Made by a program: the position numbers and the translations under genes
Assembly: GCF_030209435.1 (NCBI RefSeq)
Contig: NZ_JARVRX010000005.1
Coordinates: 124,001 to 188,000, forward strand
From: Mycolicibacterium sp. lyk4-40-TYG-92
GTDB taxonomy: Bacteria; Actinomycetota; Actinomycetes; Mycobacteriales; Mycobacteriaceae
Reading direction: 5' to 3'
DNA: 64,000 nt
Notes under the pieces: generated by a model
What the model was told of the DNA's origin: nothing
The model's input: only the letters and a program-made list of their open reading frames with translations
Databases searched by the model: none
Shown: piece by piece, positions 39,060 through 48,335 of the stretch
Numbering within the stretch: the first letter of the stretch is position 1
Layout of the letters: each line of letters begins with the position of its first letter

Positions 39060-41186
39060 ATGGTTGTTGGCGTCTGGCCGGGTAGCGCCTATCCCCTCGG
39101 TGCCACCTACGACGGGTCCGGCACGAATTTCTCGCTGTTCTCCGAAGTCGCCGAGCGCGTCGAGCTGTGCCTGATCGCCAAGGACGGCACCGAGGAACGC
39201 GTCAATCTCGACGAGGTCGACAGCTACGTGTGGCATTGCTATCTGCCGGCTGTGACCCCCGGGCAGCGCTACGGATTTCGTGTGTACGGGCCGTGGGACC
39301 CGGCCAATGGACACCGCTGCGATCCGAGCAAGCTGCTGCTCGACCCGTACGGCAAGTCGTTCCACGGCGACTTCGACTTCTCCCAGGCGCTCTACTCCTA
39401 CGACATGGCGGCCCCGTCGGCCACCGGCGAGCCGCCCGGCATCGATTCGTTGGGCCACACCATGACCAGCGTGGTGATCAACCCGTTCTTCAACTGGGAC
39501 AACGACCGGCTGCCGCGGACGCCCTATCACGAGACGGTGATCTACGAGGCCCACGTCAAGGGCATGACGCAGACGCACCCGGCGATCCCCGAGGAACTGC
39601 GCGGCACCTACGCCGGACTCGCCCACCCGGTGATCATCGAGCATCTGCAATCCCTCGGTGTCACCGCGATCGAGCTGATGCCGGTCCACCAGTTCCTGCA
39701 CGACCACCGGCTGCTGGACCTGGGCCTGCGAAACTACTGGGGCTACAACACGTTCGGGTTCTTCGCGCCGCACTACCAGTACTCGTGGAACCAGCACGCC
39801 GGTAGCGCCGTCGCCGAGTTCAAGACCATGGTGAAGTCGTTTCACGAAGCCGGCATCGAAGTCATCCTGGACGTGGTCTACAACCACACCGCCGAGGGCA
39901 ACCACCTCGGCCCGACGCTGAACTTCCGCGGCATCGACAACGCCGCCTACTACCGGCTCGATGACGACGACCTGTCGCTGTACAAGGATTTCACCGGCAC
40001 CGGTAACAGCCTCAACGCCCGCCATCCCCACACGCTGCAGCTGATCATGGATTCGCTGCGGTACTGGGTGCTGGAGATGCACGTCGACGGCTTCCGCTTC
40101 GACCTCGCCTCGACCCTGGCCCGGGAGTTCTACGACGTGGACCGGCTGTCGGCATTTTTCGACCTGGTGCAACAGGATCCGGTGATCAGCCAGGTGAAGT
40201 TGATCGCCGAGCCATGGGATGTGGGCGAAGGCGGCTACCAGGTCGGCAACTTCCCAGGTTTGTGGACCGAGTGGAACGGGAAATACCGCGACACTGTGCG
40301 CGACTACTGGCGGGGCGAGCCCGCGACCCTGGGCGAGTTCGCCTCGCGGCTGACCGGTTCCTCGGACCTCTACGAGGCGACCGGCCGGCGACCGAGCGCG
40401 AGCATCAACTTCGTCACCTGCCACGACGGATTCACGCTGACCGATCTGGTGTCCTACAACGAGAAGCACAACGACGCCAACGGCGAGGACAACCGGGACG
40501 GCGAGAGCCACAACCGGTCCTGGAACTGCGGCGTCGAAGGCCCCACCGACGACCCCGAGATCCTCGAGCTCCGGGAACGCCAGCGGCGCAACATCTTCGC
40601 GACCCTGATGCTGTCGCAGGGCACGCCGATGATCAGTCACGGTGACGAGATCGGGCGCACCCAGCAGGGCAACAACAACGTCTACTGCCAGGACAACCCA
40701 CTGGCGTGGATGGACTGGTCCATGCTCGAGACCAACTCGGCGCTGCTGGAATTCACCCGCACCGTGGTGGCGTTCCGGCGCAAGCATCCCGTCTTCCGGC
40801 GCCGCCGGTTCCTGGCCGGTCAGCCGGTTCGCAGCACCGGGCAGGAGGTCCGCGACATCGCGTGGCTGACGCCCGCCGGCGAAGAGATGACGCTGGAGGA
40901 CTGGGATTCCGGTTTCGGCAAGAGCATCTCGGTGTTCCTCAACGGCGACGCGATACCCGAACCCAACGCCCGCGGTGAGCGGGTCACCGACGACTCGTTC
41001 CTGCTGTGCTTCAACGCCCACGACGAGGCTCTGGATTTCGTGATCCCCGGCCAGGACTACGGCGAGAAATGGGCGGCGGCGCTGGACACCGCGGACCCGC
41101 ACGGGCATACCGAGCTGGTGGCGGGCGCCGGCGAGACCATCGCACTGCAGGCCCGCTCGCTGCTGGTGTTGCGTAAGACGGCGTGA
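39060..41186 (+). CDS. treX: Glycogen debranching enzyme / isoamylase-type
   Basis: A 708-residue GH13 enzyme that removes side chains from glycogen to feed TreYZ. An N-terminal CBM48 domain (YPLGATYDGSGTNFSLFSE) is followed by the catalytic barrel: DVVYNHTAEG, nucleophile in DGFRFDLAS, acid/base in LIAEPWDVG and the transition-state pair in FVTCHDGFTL. It begins 9 bases after the acyltransferase and overlaps treY by GTGA. Confidence 0.95.
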   Translation: MVVGVWPGSAYPLGATYDGSGTNFSLFSEVAERVELCLIAKDGTEERVNLDEVDSYVWHCYLPAVTPGQRYGFRVYGPWDPANGHRCDPSKLLLDPYGKSFHGDFDFSQALYSYDMAAPSATGEPPGIDSLGHTMTSVVINPFFNWDNDRLPRTPYHETVIYEAHVKGMTQTHPAIPEELRGTYAGLAHPVIIEHLQSLGVTAIELMPVHQFLHDHRLLDLGLRNYWGYNTFGFFAPHYQYSWNQHAGSAVAEFKTMVKSFHEAGIEVILDVVYNHTAEGNHLGPTLNFRGIDNAAYYRLDDDDLSLYKDFTGTGNSLNARHPHTLQLIMDSLRYWVLEMHVDGFRFDLASTLAREFYDVDRLSAFFDLVQQDPVISQVKLIAEPWDVGEGGYQVGNFPGLWTEWNGKYRDTVRDYWRGEPATLGEFASRLTGSSDLYEATGRRPSASINFVTCHDGFTLTDLVSYNEKHNDANGEDNRDGESHNRSWNCGVEGPTDDPEILELRERQRRNIFATLMLSQGTPMISHGDEIGRTQQGNNNVYCQDNPLAWMDWSMLETNSALLEFTRTVVAFRRKHPVFRRRRFLAGQPVRSTGQEVRDIAWLTPAGEEMTLEDWDSGFGKSISVFLNGDAIPEPNARGERVTDDSFLLCFNAHDEALDFVIPGQDYGEKWAAALDTADPHGHTELVAGAGETIALQARSLLVLRKTA

Positions 41187-43471
41187 CCGCGATGACAGCA
41201 GCGGCGGGCGCGTCACCGGTGATCTCCACGTACCGGCTCCAGATGCGCAGCGACGGAATGACGTTCGACGATGCGCTGGCACTACTGCCCTATCTCGACG
41301 AACTCGGCGTCTCGCACCTGTACCTGTCGCCGGTGCTGACTGCCGTGACCGGGTCGACGCACGGCTACGACGTCACCGACCCCACGGCCGTGTCGGCGGG
41401 GCTCGGTGGGCCGGAAGGGTTGTCCCGGCTGTCCGCCGCGGCACGCACGCGCGGCATGGGGCTCGTCGTCGACATCGTGCCGAACCATGTCGGCGTCGAG
41501 CAGCCCGAGCAGAATCCGTGGTGGTGGGACGTCCTGACGTACGGCCGCTCATCGCGGTTCTGCACGTACTTCGACATCGACTGGGACCTCGACCCCGACG
41601 GCCGAATCGTGTTGCCGGTGCTGGGTTCCGACTCCGACGTCGACGATCTGGCCGTCGACGGTGACGTGCTCCGGCTGGGTGACCGGACATGGCCGATCCG
41701 GCCGGGCACCGGCGCCGGCACGGCCGCCGAGGTTTACGCCCGGCAGGCCTACCGGCTGACGGGCTGGCAGTCCGGTCTGTGCGGCTACCGTCGGTTCTTC
41801 TCCATCACCTCACTGGCGGCGGTGCGCCAGGAGGATCCCGACGTGTTCGACGCCAGCCACGCCGAGATCGCGCGCTGGTTCCGTGAAGACCTGGTGGACG
41901 GGTTGCGGGTCGACCACATCGACGGGTTGACCGATCCGGCAGGCTATCTCGCCCGGCTGCGCGAGCTGAGCGGGCCCGCCACCTGGATCGTCGCCGAGAA
42001 GATCCTGGCCGCCGACGAACCGCTGGATCCCGGCCTGCCCATCGCGGGCACCACGGGTTACGACGTGCTCCGGGAGATCGGTGGGCTCTTCGTCGACCCC
42101 GACGGGGCCGCCACGTTGACGGACCTGGCCCGCGAAACCCGCTGCGATGAACGGGAACTCAAGATCAAGGTCGTCACCGAGACACTGGCCAGTGAGCTGG
42201 CCCGGCTGCGCCGCGCCATCGTGCGGGCAGCCGGGAACGACGATCCGGCCCTCCCGACCGCCATCGCCCAACTGCTCAGCCGCGTCGGCGTGTACCGCAC
42301 CGACTACGCCGTCCTGTCCGGGGCGCTGCCCGAGGCCATCAACGAAACCATCAGCGCGGCACCAGAACTGGCATCGGCTCTGCAGCTGATCGTGACCGCC
42401 GTGGAGCAGCCCGAACCCGCTTCCCGGTTGCAGCAGTTGTGCGGTGCGATGACGGCCAAGGCCATCGAGGACACTCTGTTCTACCGTGATGCCCGCCTGG
42501 TGTCGCTGAACGAGGTCGGTGGCACCCCGGAACGCTTCGGTATGAGCACCGCCGAGTTCCACCAGCGCGCCGCGGCGCGCGCCCGGGACTGGCCCGCAGC
42601 CATGGTGACGCTGTCCACACACGACACCAAGCGCGCCGAGGATGTGCGGGCGCGCATCACCGTGCTGTCCCAGTGCGCCGAGCAGTGGCCGCAGCGCGTC
42701 CGCCGCTGGAACGCGGTGTGCGTCCCGCCCGACGAGGGCACCGGATTGTTTCTGTGGCAGAACATCATCGGCGTCTGGCCGGCCGCCGACGATGTCGACG
42801 ACACCGTCCGCGCACGGTTGCACGCCTATGCCGAGAAGGCGATCCGCGAAGCCGAGCTGCACACCAACTGGGAGCAGCCGGACCAGCGGTTCGAAGATGC
42901 GGTCCACGACTGGATCGACGCCCTGCTCGACGGGCCGGTGGCCAATGAGGTGACCGCGTTCGTCGGACAGCTCGATGAGGCCGCGCGTTGCGATGCCGTG
43001 GCCCAGAAGCTGCTGGCCCTGACCGTGCCGGGTGTTCCCGACATCTACCAGGGCACCGAGCTGTTCGACGACAGCCTGGTGGACCCCGACAATCGCCGCC
43101 CGGTGGATTTCGCGCGCCGCCGGACCGAGCTGACGGCATTGAGCCACCCCAAGATTCGGGTGGTCACGGCAGCACTGCGGTCACGCCGGGAACGGCCCGA
43201 CACATACCTGTCGGGTGACTACACCCCCGTCACCGCCGAGGGACCTGCCGCCGACCACGTCATCGCATTCCGACGCGGCACCGAAGTCCTGGTGGTCGTG
43301 CCCCGGTGGACGCTGAGACTCGACGAATCAGCTTGCGCCGACACGCTTATCGCGCTGCCTGAGGGTGAGTGGACCGACCGGCTTACCGGCCGGACCTGGT
43401 CCGGGACCGCGACCGCCGCCGCGCTGTTCGCCGAACTGCCCGGCGTGCTACTGGAGAAAGCCGATGCCTGA
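41183..43471 (+). CDS. treY: Maltooligosyltrehalose synthase
   Basis: A 762-residue GH13 enzyme that turns the reducing end of maltodextrins into a trehalose unit. STYRLQMRSDGMTFDDA starts the barrel; VDIVPNHVGVE, LRVDHIDGLTDP, WIVAEKIL and LSTHDTKRAEDVRARI are family motifs. GTG at 41183 overlaps the treX stop; an in-frame ATG at 41192 is an alternative. Its end overlaps treZ by 8 bases. Confidence 0.95.
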   Translation: MTAMTAAAGASPVISTYRLQMRSDGMTFDDALALLPYLDELGVSHLYLSPVLTAVTGSTHGYDVTDPTAVSAGLGGPEGLSRLSAAARTRGMGLVVDIVPNHVGVEQPEQNPWWWDVLTYGRSSRFCTYFDIDWDLDPDGRIVLPVLGSDSDVDDLAVDGDVLRLGDRTWPIRPGTGAGTAAEVYARQAYRLTGWQSGLCGYRRFFSITSLAAVRQEDPDVFDASHAEIARWFREDLVDGLRVDHIDGLTDPAGYLARLRELSGPATWIVAEKILAADEPLDPGLPIAGTTGYDVLREIGGLFVDPDGAATLTDLARETRCDERELKIKVVTETLASELARLRRAIVRAAGNDDPALPTAIAQLLSRVGVYRTDYAVLSGALPEAINETISAAPELASALQLIVTAVEQPEPASRLQQLCGAMTAKAIEDTLFYRDARLVSLNEVGGTPERFGMSTAEFHQRAAARARDWPAAMVTLSTHDTKRAEDVRARITVLSQCAEQWPQRVRRWNAVCVPPDEGTGLFLWQNIIGVWPAADDVDDTVRARLHAYAEKAIREAELHTNWEQPDQRFEDAVHDWIDALLDGPVANEVTAFVGQLDEAARCDAVAQKLLALTVPGVPDIYQGTELFDDSLVDPDNRRPVDFARRRTELTALSHPKIRVVTAALRSRRERPDTYLSGDYTPVTAEGPAADHVIAFRRGTEVLVVVPRWTLRLDESACADTLIALPEGEWTDRLTGRTWSGTATAAALFAELPGVLLEKADA

Positions 43472-45182
43472 CCACGAATTCTCGGTGTGGGCGCCCACGC
43501 CGAATGACGTCGCACTCGACGCCGACGGGACCCGGCACCCGATGACCCGCTCCGGCGACGGCTGGTGGCGCGTCACCGCCGACGTGCCGGACGATGCCCG
43601 GTACGGCTTCGTCCTCGATGATTCCGACCCACTGCCCGACCCGCGTTCGCCACGGCAACCTGATGGCGTGCACGGACTTTCGCAGCTGTGGACGCCCGAG
43701 GCGCCGGCCCCCTGGCCCGGCCGCGCCATCGACGGCGCGGTGATCTACGAACTGCACGTCGGCACGTTCACCGAGGCCGGCACGTTCGACGCCGCCATCG
43801 AACGACTGGACCATCTGATCGACCTCGGGGTGGACTTCGTCGAACTCATGCCGGTCAACGCGTTCAGCGGCAGTCACGGCTGGGGCTACGACGGCGTGCT
43901 GTGGTACGCCGTGCACGAACCCTATGGCGGCCCCTCAGGTCTGGTGCGTTTCGTCGACGCCTGCCACCGGCGCGGGCTGGGCGTGCTGCTCGACGCGGTG
44001 TTCAATCACCTTGGCCCGTCAGGGAATTATCTGCCCAAGTTCGGGCCGTACCTGACGGTGGGCCGGACCCCGTGGGGCGAGGCGATCAACATCGCGGCCG
44101 CCGACTCCGATCCGGTACGCCGGTACATCGTCGACTGCGCCCTGCGCTGGATGCGGGATTTCGGCTTCGACGGCCTGCGGTTGGACGCGGTGCACGCGCT
44201 GGTCGACACCACGGCCGTGCATCTGCTGGAAGAGCTGGCCATCGAAACCGACGCCTTGGCAACCGAACTCGGCCGGCCGTTGTCGCTGATCGCCGAGAGC
44301 GACCTCAACGATCCGCGCCTGATCACCCCGCGTGAGCACGGTGGCTACGGCCTCGCCGCCCAGTGGGACGACGACATCCACCACGCCATCCACACCGCGG
44401 TCTCGGGCGAGCGGCAGGGCTACTACGCCGATTTCGGGTCGATGCAGACCCTCGCGACCACCCTCGCCCGCGGCTTCTTCCATGCCGGTACCTACTCGTC
44501 GTTCCGGCGCCGCCGCCATGGCCGGGAGCTCGATACCGCGCAGATTCCGGCCACCCGGCTGCTGGCCTATACCTGCACGCACGATCAGGTGGGCAACCGT
44601 GCGCGCGGCGACCGCCCGTCGCAGAACCTCGACTTCGGCCAGCTGGCGGTCAAAGCCGCACTGGTCCTCGGATCACCCTATACGGCAATGCTTTTCATGG
44701 GTGAGGAGTGGGGCGCGTCGACACCGTTCCAGTTCTTCAGCGCACACCCCGAACCCGAACTTGCACGCGCGACCGCAGAGGGACGCAAGGCGGAGTTCGC
44801 CGATCACGGCTGGGCCGCCGAGGACATTCCGGATCCGCAGGACCCCGCCACGTTCCGGCGCTCGAAACTCGACTGGGACGAGGTCGGCACAGGCGAGCAC
44901 GCCCGGCTGCTTCAGCTCTATCGCGACCTGATCGCGTTGCGACGCACCGAACCCGACTTCGCCGACCCGTGGCTGGATCACCTACGCATCGAGGTCGACG
45001 AGGCCGACCGCTGGATCGTCATGCACCGCGGTGCTTTCGCCGTGGCGTGCAACCTCGGCGAGCACGCCGTCGCGGTACCCGTCACCGGCGCGGTGGTGCT
45101 GTCGTCAGCCGAGCCGCAGATCGGGACGGACGCCACGACACTGCCCGGCCACAGCTTCGCCGTCCTACGCCGAGGTGGCTAG
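43464..45182 (+). CDS. treZ: Maltooligosyltrehalose trehalohydrolase
   Basis: A 572-residue GH13 enzyme that releases trehalose from the TreY product. The N-terminal FSVWAPTPNDVAL domain, nucleophile in GLRLDAVHAL, acid/base in LIAESDLND and CTHDQVGNRARGDR are present. ATG 43464 lies inside the treY end. Last gene of the operon; it overlaps ilvA tail to tail by 4 bases. Confidence 0.95.
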   Translation: MPDHEFSVWAPTPNDVALDADGTRHPMTRSGDGWWRVTADVPDDARYGFVLDDSDPLPDPRSPRQPDGVHGLSQLWTPEAPAPWPGRAIDGAVIYELHVGTFTEAGTFDAAIERLDHLIDLGVDFVELMPVNAFSGSHGWGYDGVLWYAVHEPYGGPSGLVRFVDACHRRGLGVLLDAVFNHLGPSGNYLPKFGPYLTVGRTPWGEAINIAAADSDPVRRYIVDCALRWMRDFGFDGLRLDAVHALVDTTAVHLLEELAIETDALATELGRPLSLIAESDLNDPRLITPREHGGYGLAAQWDDDIHHAIHTAVSGERQGYYADFGSMQTLATTLARGFFHAGTYSSFRRRRHGRELDTAQIPATRLLAYTCTHDQVGNRARGDRPSQNLDFGQLAVKAALVLGSPYTAMLFMGEEWGASTPFQFFSAHPEPELARATAEGRKAEFADHGWAAEDIPDPQDPATFRRSKLDWDEVGTGEHARLLQLYRDLIALRRTEPDFADPWLDHLRIEVDEADRWIVMHRGAFAVACNLGEHAVAVPVTGAVVLSSAEPQIGTDATTLPGHSFAVLRRGG

Positions 45183-46462
45183 GTCAGATACCGGTACGCC
45201 GGCGATCCCGGCTCCAACGGCTCGACGTGGATGCCCGAATTGTGCATCCGCTCGAGCAACCCGTCGAAGCCCGCGGCCGAACCGAGCTCGATGCCGACCA
45301 GCGCCGCACCCGTCTCCCGGTTGTTGCGCTTGACGTACTCGAACAGGGTGATGTCGTCGTTGGGCCCGAGCACCTCGTCCAGGAACCGCCGCAGCGCGCC
45401 GGGCTCCTGCGGAAAGTCCACCAGGAAGTAGTGCTTGAGGCCCAGGTGCACCAGTGACCGTTCGAGCACCTCGCCGTAGCGCGAGACGTCGTTGTTGCCA
45501 CCGGAGATCAGGCAGACCACCGTCGACCCGGCCTCGACACCGTTCTCCATCAGCGCCGCAACGGACAGCGCGCCCGCGGGCTCGGCGATGATGCCCTCGT
45601 TCTGGTACAGGTCGAGCATCGCGGTGCACACCGCGCCCTCGTCGACCGTCGTCACCGACACCATGTCCCCGGCCGCCGCGAGCGCCGCGTACGTCAGCTC
45701 CCCGGCCCGGGCCACCGCGGCGCCGTCGACGAACTGGTCGACGTGCTCCAGCGTGACCGGCTCGCCCTTGGCCAGCGCCGCGATCATCGACGCCGCACCG
45801 GCAGGCTCGGCCCCGAGCACGGCGGTCGCCTTGGTGTGCGCGGTGAGGTAGGTCGTGATGCCGCTGATGCACCCGCCGCCACCCACCGGCACGATCACCA
45901 GGTCGGGTTCGCCGTCCAACTGGTCGAGGATCTCCACGGCGATGGTGCCCTGACCGGCCATGGTGCGCAGGTCGTCGTACGGCGGCACCAGCGTGGCGCC
46001 CGTCCGGGCGACGTCCTCGAGCGCGGCCGCGGCGGCCAGGTCGTAGGTGGCGCCGCCGACGATCAGCTCGATGAAATCGCCGCCGTGGTAGCGGATGCGG
46101 TCCCGCTTCTGCTTCGGCGTCTTGGCCGGGACGTACACGCGGCCGCGCACACCCATCGAGCGGCAGGCCAGCGCGAAGCCCTGCGCATGGTTGCCGGCCG
46201 ACGAGCACACCACGCCGGCGGCCTTCTCCTCGTCGGAGAGCTGCATCAGCAGGTTGTAAGCGCCGCGCAGCTTGTAGGAGCGCACCGCCTGCAGGTCCTC
46301 ACGCTTGAGGTACACCTGGGCGCCGGTCAGTGCCGACAGCCGATCGCTGTACTGCAGCGGAGTGCGGGTGATCACCGAGGAAATTCGCCGAGCAGCCGCA
46401 TCGATGTCGGCCGCGGCAAGCGGCGACGTCCTGTGGGTTCCCTGGCTCAGCTCGGCAGACAC
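45179..46462 (-). CDS. ilvA: Threonine ammonia-lyase
   Basis: A 427-residue PLP enzyme making 2-oxobutanoate for isoleucine synthesis. PLP lysine in RSYKLRGAYN, the phosphate loop VPVGGGGCISG and the SSAGNHAQGFA motif are present. A single C-terminal ACT-like regulatory domain (HYFLVDFPQEPGALRRFLDEVLG, about residues 333-420) indicates the short biosynthetic form. GTG start at 46462. Confidence 0.93.
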   Translation of the reverse strand: MSAELSQGTHRTSPLAAADIDAAARRISSVITRTPLQYSDRLSALTGAQVYLKREDLQAVRSYKLRGAYNLLMQLSDEEKAAGVVCSSAGNHAQGFALACRSMGVRGRVYVPAKTPKQKRDRIRYHGGDFIELIVGGATYDLAAAAALEDVARTGATLVPPYDDLRTMAGQGTIAVEILDQLDGEPDLVIVPVGGGGCISGITTYLTAHTKATAVLGAEPAGAASMIAALAKGEPVTLEHVDQFVDGAAVARAGELTYAALAAAGDMVSVTTVDEGAVCTAMLDLYQNEGIIAEPAGALSVAALMENGVEAGSTVVCLISGGNNDVSRYGEVLERSLVHLGLKHYFLVDFPQEPGALRRFLDEVLGPNDDITLFEYVKRNNRETGAALVGIELGSAAGFDGLLERMHNSGIHVEPLEPGSPAYRYLT

Positions 46463-46498
46463 CGTCTAATGGTGTCATCTCGGTGCGAAACTGAGCGC

Positions 46499-47242
46499 AT
46501 GGACCCCACTGGAGAACCGTTGCCGCCGGCGGTCAGGACTTTCGTCGAGCGCACCCACCGCCTGACCAGCAGCGCGGAACACCATGTGCCGTCCTGGCTG
46601 CGGCCCGGCGCACCGGAGAACCGGCTGCCGGTGATCGCCGCCATCCTCGGCGCGGTCCTGCTGCAATGGGCCGTCCCCGAGCAGTACACCGTGGTGCCGC
46701 GGTGGCCGCTGATCGGCCTGGAAGTCCTGCTCGTGGTCGTGCTGCTGATCATCAACCCGGTGCGGATGTCCCGCGAGACCACCGTGGGCAAGTGGGCGAT
46801 GTGGTTGCTGACGGCGGCCATCACCGCCGACAACACGACCTCGGCGATCGTCCTCGACGTCCATATCCTGTCCGGTCAGGTCTCGAACAACGCCGGGCTG
46901 TTGCTGGGCAGCGGCGCGGCGATCTTCATCACCAACGTCATCGTGTTCGGCATCTGGTTCTGGGAGCTGGACCGCGGTGGACCGTTCGCCCGCCGGGCCG
47001 GGGACGACCCGTACCCCGATTTCCAGTTCCCCCAGATGAGCGATCCACAGAATGCCGAACCCGGTTGGCGCCCAACGTTTGTCGACTACCTGTACGTGAG
47101 CTACACCAACGTCGTGGCGTTCTCCCCCACCGACACCATGCCGCTGTCCCGGTGGGCCAAGGTGATGATGACGCTGCAGTCGCTGGTGTCGATCTCGACG
47201 ACCGCGCTCGTCATCGCGCGCGCCGTCAACGTGCTGAAGTAG
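46499..47242 (+). CDS. Multi-pass membrane protein of unknown function
   Basis: A 247-residue protein. Three to four membrane segments (about residues 45-63, 72-92, 102-120 and 135-160) are followed by a loop and the stretch YVSYTNVVAFSPTDTMPLSRWAKVMMTLQSLVSI, which resembles the pore-loop region of small two-helix ion-channel-like proteins. The ATG at 46499 (MDPTGEPLPP) is chosen over upstream frames that run antisense to ilvA. It starts 36 bases from the divergent ilvA start. It overlaps the convergent patatin gene by 17 bases. Confidence 0.72.
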   Translation: MDPTGEPLPPAVRTFVERTHRLTSSAEHHVPSWLRPGAPENRLPVIAAILGAVLLQWAVPEQYTVVPRWPLIGLEVLLVVVLLIINPVRMSRETTVGKWAMWLLTAAITADNTTSAIVLDVHILSGQVSNNAGLLLGSGAAIFITNVIVFGIWFWELDRGGPFARRAGDDPYPDFQFPQMSDPQNAEPGWRPTFVDYLYVSYTNVVAFSPTDTMPLSRWAKVMMTLQSLVSISTTALVIARAVNVLK

Positions 47243-48095
47243 GCCCGTCACAGTCGCGGTGGGGCTCCAGCAGTTCGGCCTGGCCAACCTCGGGACGGGT
47301 CGTCGGGAGCCAGCGCCGCGTCGACTCGAGGGATCGTTCGATGAGTTCACCCGAGTGGGAGAAGTCGATCGGCGACACCCGCACCGGACACAACGGCGGC
47401 ACCACATGCAGTTCGACCGCCCCCTCGAACCGCTCGACATCCGTCGCCAGCCGCCGGTTGATCGCCAGCGTGAACGCGTGCATCGCCATGGCCAGTGCGG
47501 CGCGCGGCGGTTGTGGCATGGCGCACGAGTAGCCCGTCGGCAGCACCCACACCTCGGTCGCGCCCAGTTCGACCGCATAGGACAGCGGTGTGTTGTTCAC
47601 CACGCCGCCGTCGACCAGATCGCGTCCGCCGATCCGGACCGGCGGCAGGACCGCCGGGATGGCGGCACTCGCGACGATCGCGTCGACGGCGTCGCCCGAC
47701 GACAGCAGGACGTCCTGCCCGGAGAGCACGTCGGTTGCCACCACGTGCAACGGCGTGGACGCGTCCTGCAGCCGCCGGAACCGCAGATTCTGCCGCAGCA
47801 GCGTGCGAATCCCGATGTCGGAAACCAGATGCGGCCGCCGCCCCAGAAACCCGAGCAGACCCATACTCGGGCTGGTCGGGAACACTTTGCGGCGCGATAG
47901 CGTCCGCCAGAGATCGGCCAGCGCCAGGGCCCCGTCGTGGTCGGACCGTCCGGCGATCCACCCGCCGTTGAGGGCACCGACCGACGTGCCGACGATCAGA
48001 TCCGGTTTGATGCCGGCCTCGGCCAGACCCAGCAGCATGCCCACCTGGATAGACCCCAGGCTGCCGCCGCCGGACAGCACGAACGCCGTCGTCAT
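47226..48095 (-). CDS. Patatin-like phospholipase
   Basis: A 289-residue protein. The oxyanion loop is SGGGSLGS at residues 8-15, the nucleophile elbow VGTSVGALNG, and the catalytic Asp in LVDGGVVNN. All three elements of the Ser-Asp dyad fold are intact, so acyl-ester hydrolysis of lipids is likely. ATG 48095 (MTTAFVLSGGG) puts the oxyanion loop at the usual distance; the frame continues to 48158 without motifs. No signal peptide. Confidence 0.85.
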   Translation of the reverse strand: MTTAFVLSGGGSLGSIQVGMLLGLAEAGIKPDLIVGTSVGALNGGWIAGRSDHDGALALADLWRTLSRRKVFPTSPSMGLLGFLGRRPHLVSDIGIRTLLRQNLRFRRLQDASTPLHVVATDVLSGQDVLLSSGDAVDAIVASAAIPAVLPPVRIGGRDLVDGGVVNNTPLSYAVELGATEVWVLPTGYSCAMPQPPRAALAMAMHAFTLAINRRLATDVERFEGAVELHVVPPLCPVRVSPIDFSHSGELIERSLESTRRWLPTTRPEVGQAELLEPHRDCDGPTSAR

Positions 48096-48200
48096 GCCGA
48101 CACAGTACGCACCCCGAGCCGATTCGCCGGGACGATTTCGCACACCCGCGGCGGGCACCCGGCGCCATCAGGGAATTGCTCGCCATGCCGAATCTTCGGC

Positions 48201-48206
48201 TAGAGT
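48201..48206 (+). promoter_or_regulatory. Candidate promoter for the intergenic RNA
   Basis: TAGAGT fits the TANNNT -10 consensus and lies 7 bases before the 5' base of a long RNA stem. A weak -35 (TTGCTC, 48176-48181) is 19 bases upstream. No protein-coding start follows on this strand for over 1 kb. Confidence 0.35.
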
Positions 48207-48213
48207 GAACACC

Positions 48214-48291
48214 GCCAGGCCGCAGTAACCCCGGGCCCCAAATTTCGCCGCCACGAGCGGCCTACCGCCGAGAGGCGTTCTGCGGTCTGGC
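48214..48291 (+). ncRNA. Candidate structured small RNA
   Basis: A closing stem of 12 pairs joins GCCAGGCCGCAG (48214-48225) with CTGCGGTCTGGC (48280-48291). Inside are a 5-bp hairpin (GCCGC/GCGGC, 48247-48261) and a 4-bp hairpin (CGCC/GGCG, 48266-48277) closed by a GAGA tetraloop of the GNRA class. One pair of the closing stem is G-U on this strand and would be a C-A mismatch on the other, and the tetraloop is GNRA only on this strand. A -10 element precedes and TTTAACTTC follows the stem. It matches no family I can name. Confidence 0.4.
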
Positions 48292-48311
48292 TTTAACTTC
48301 TCAGCTGTATC

Positions 48312-48327
48312 CCGCCGACATCGGCGG
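48312..48327. terminator. Short hairpin downstream of the hypothetical gene
   Basis: CCGCCG and CGGCGG form a 6-bp stem with a 4-base loop 8 bases beyond the end of the leftward hypothetical gene. Neither side has a T run. It could end that transcript or cap the small RNA region. Confidence 0.35.
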
Positions 48328-48335
48328 TGACAGCG

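Noticed and set aside
36936..41282. Open frame of over 1400 codons on the minus strand
   Set aside because: It is antisense to the acyltransferase and treX, whose motifs are unmistakable; its translation is Arg/Gly/Val/Gln/Asp/His-rich without domains, a product of GC-rich codon bias.
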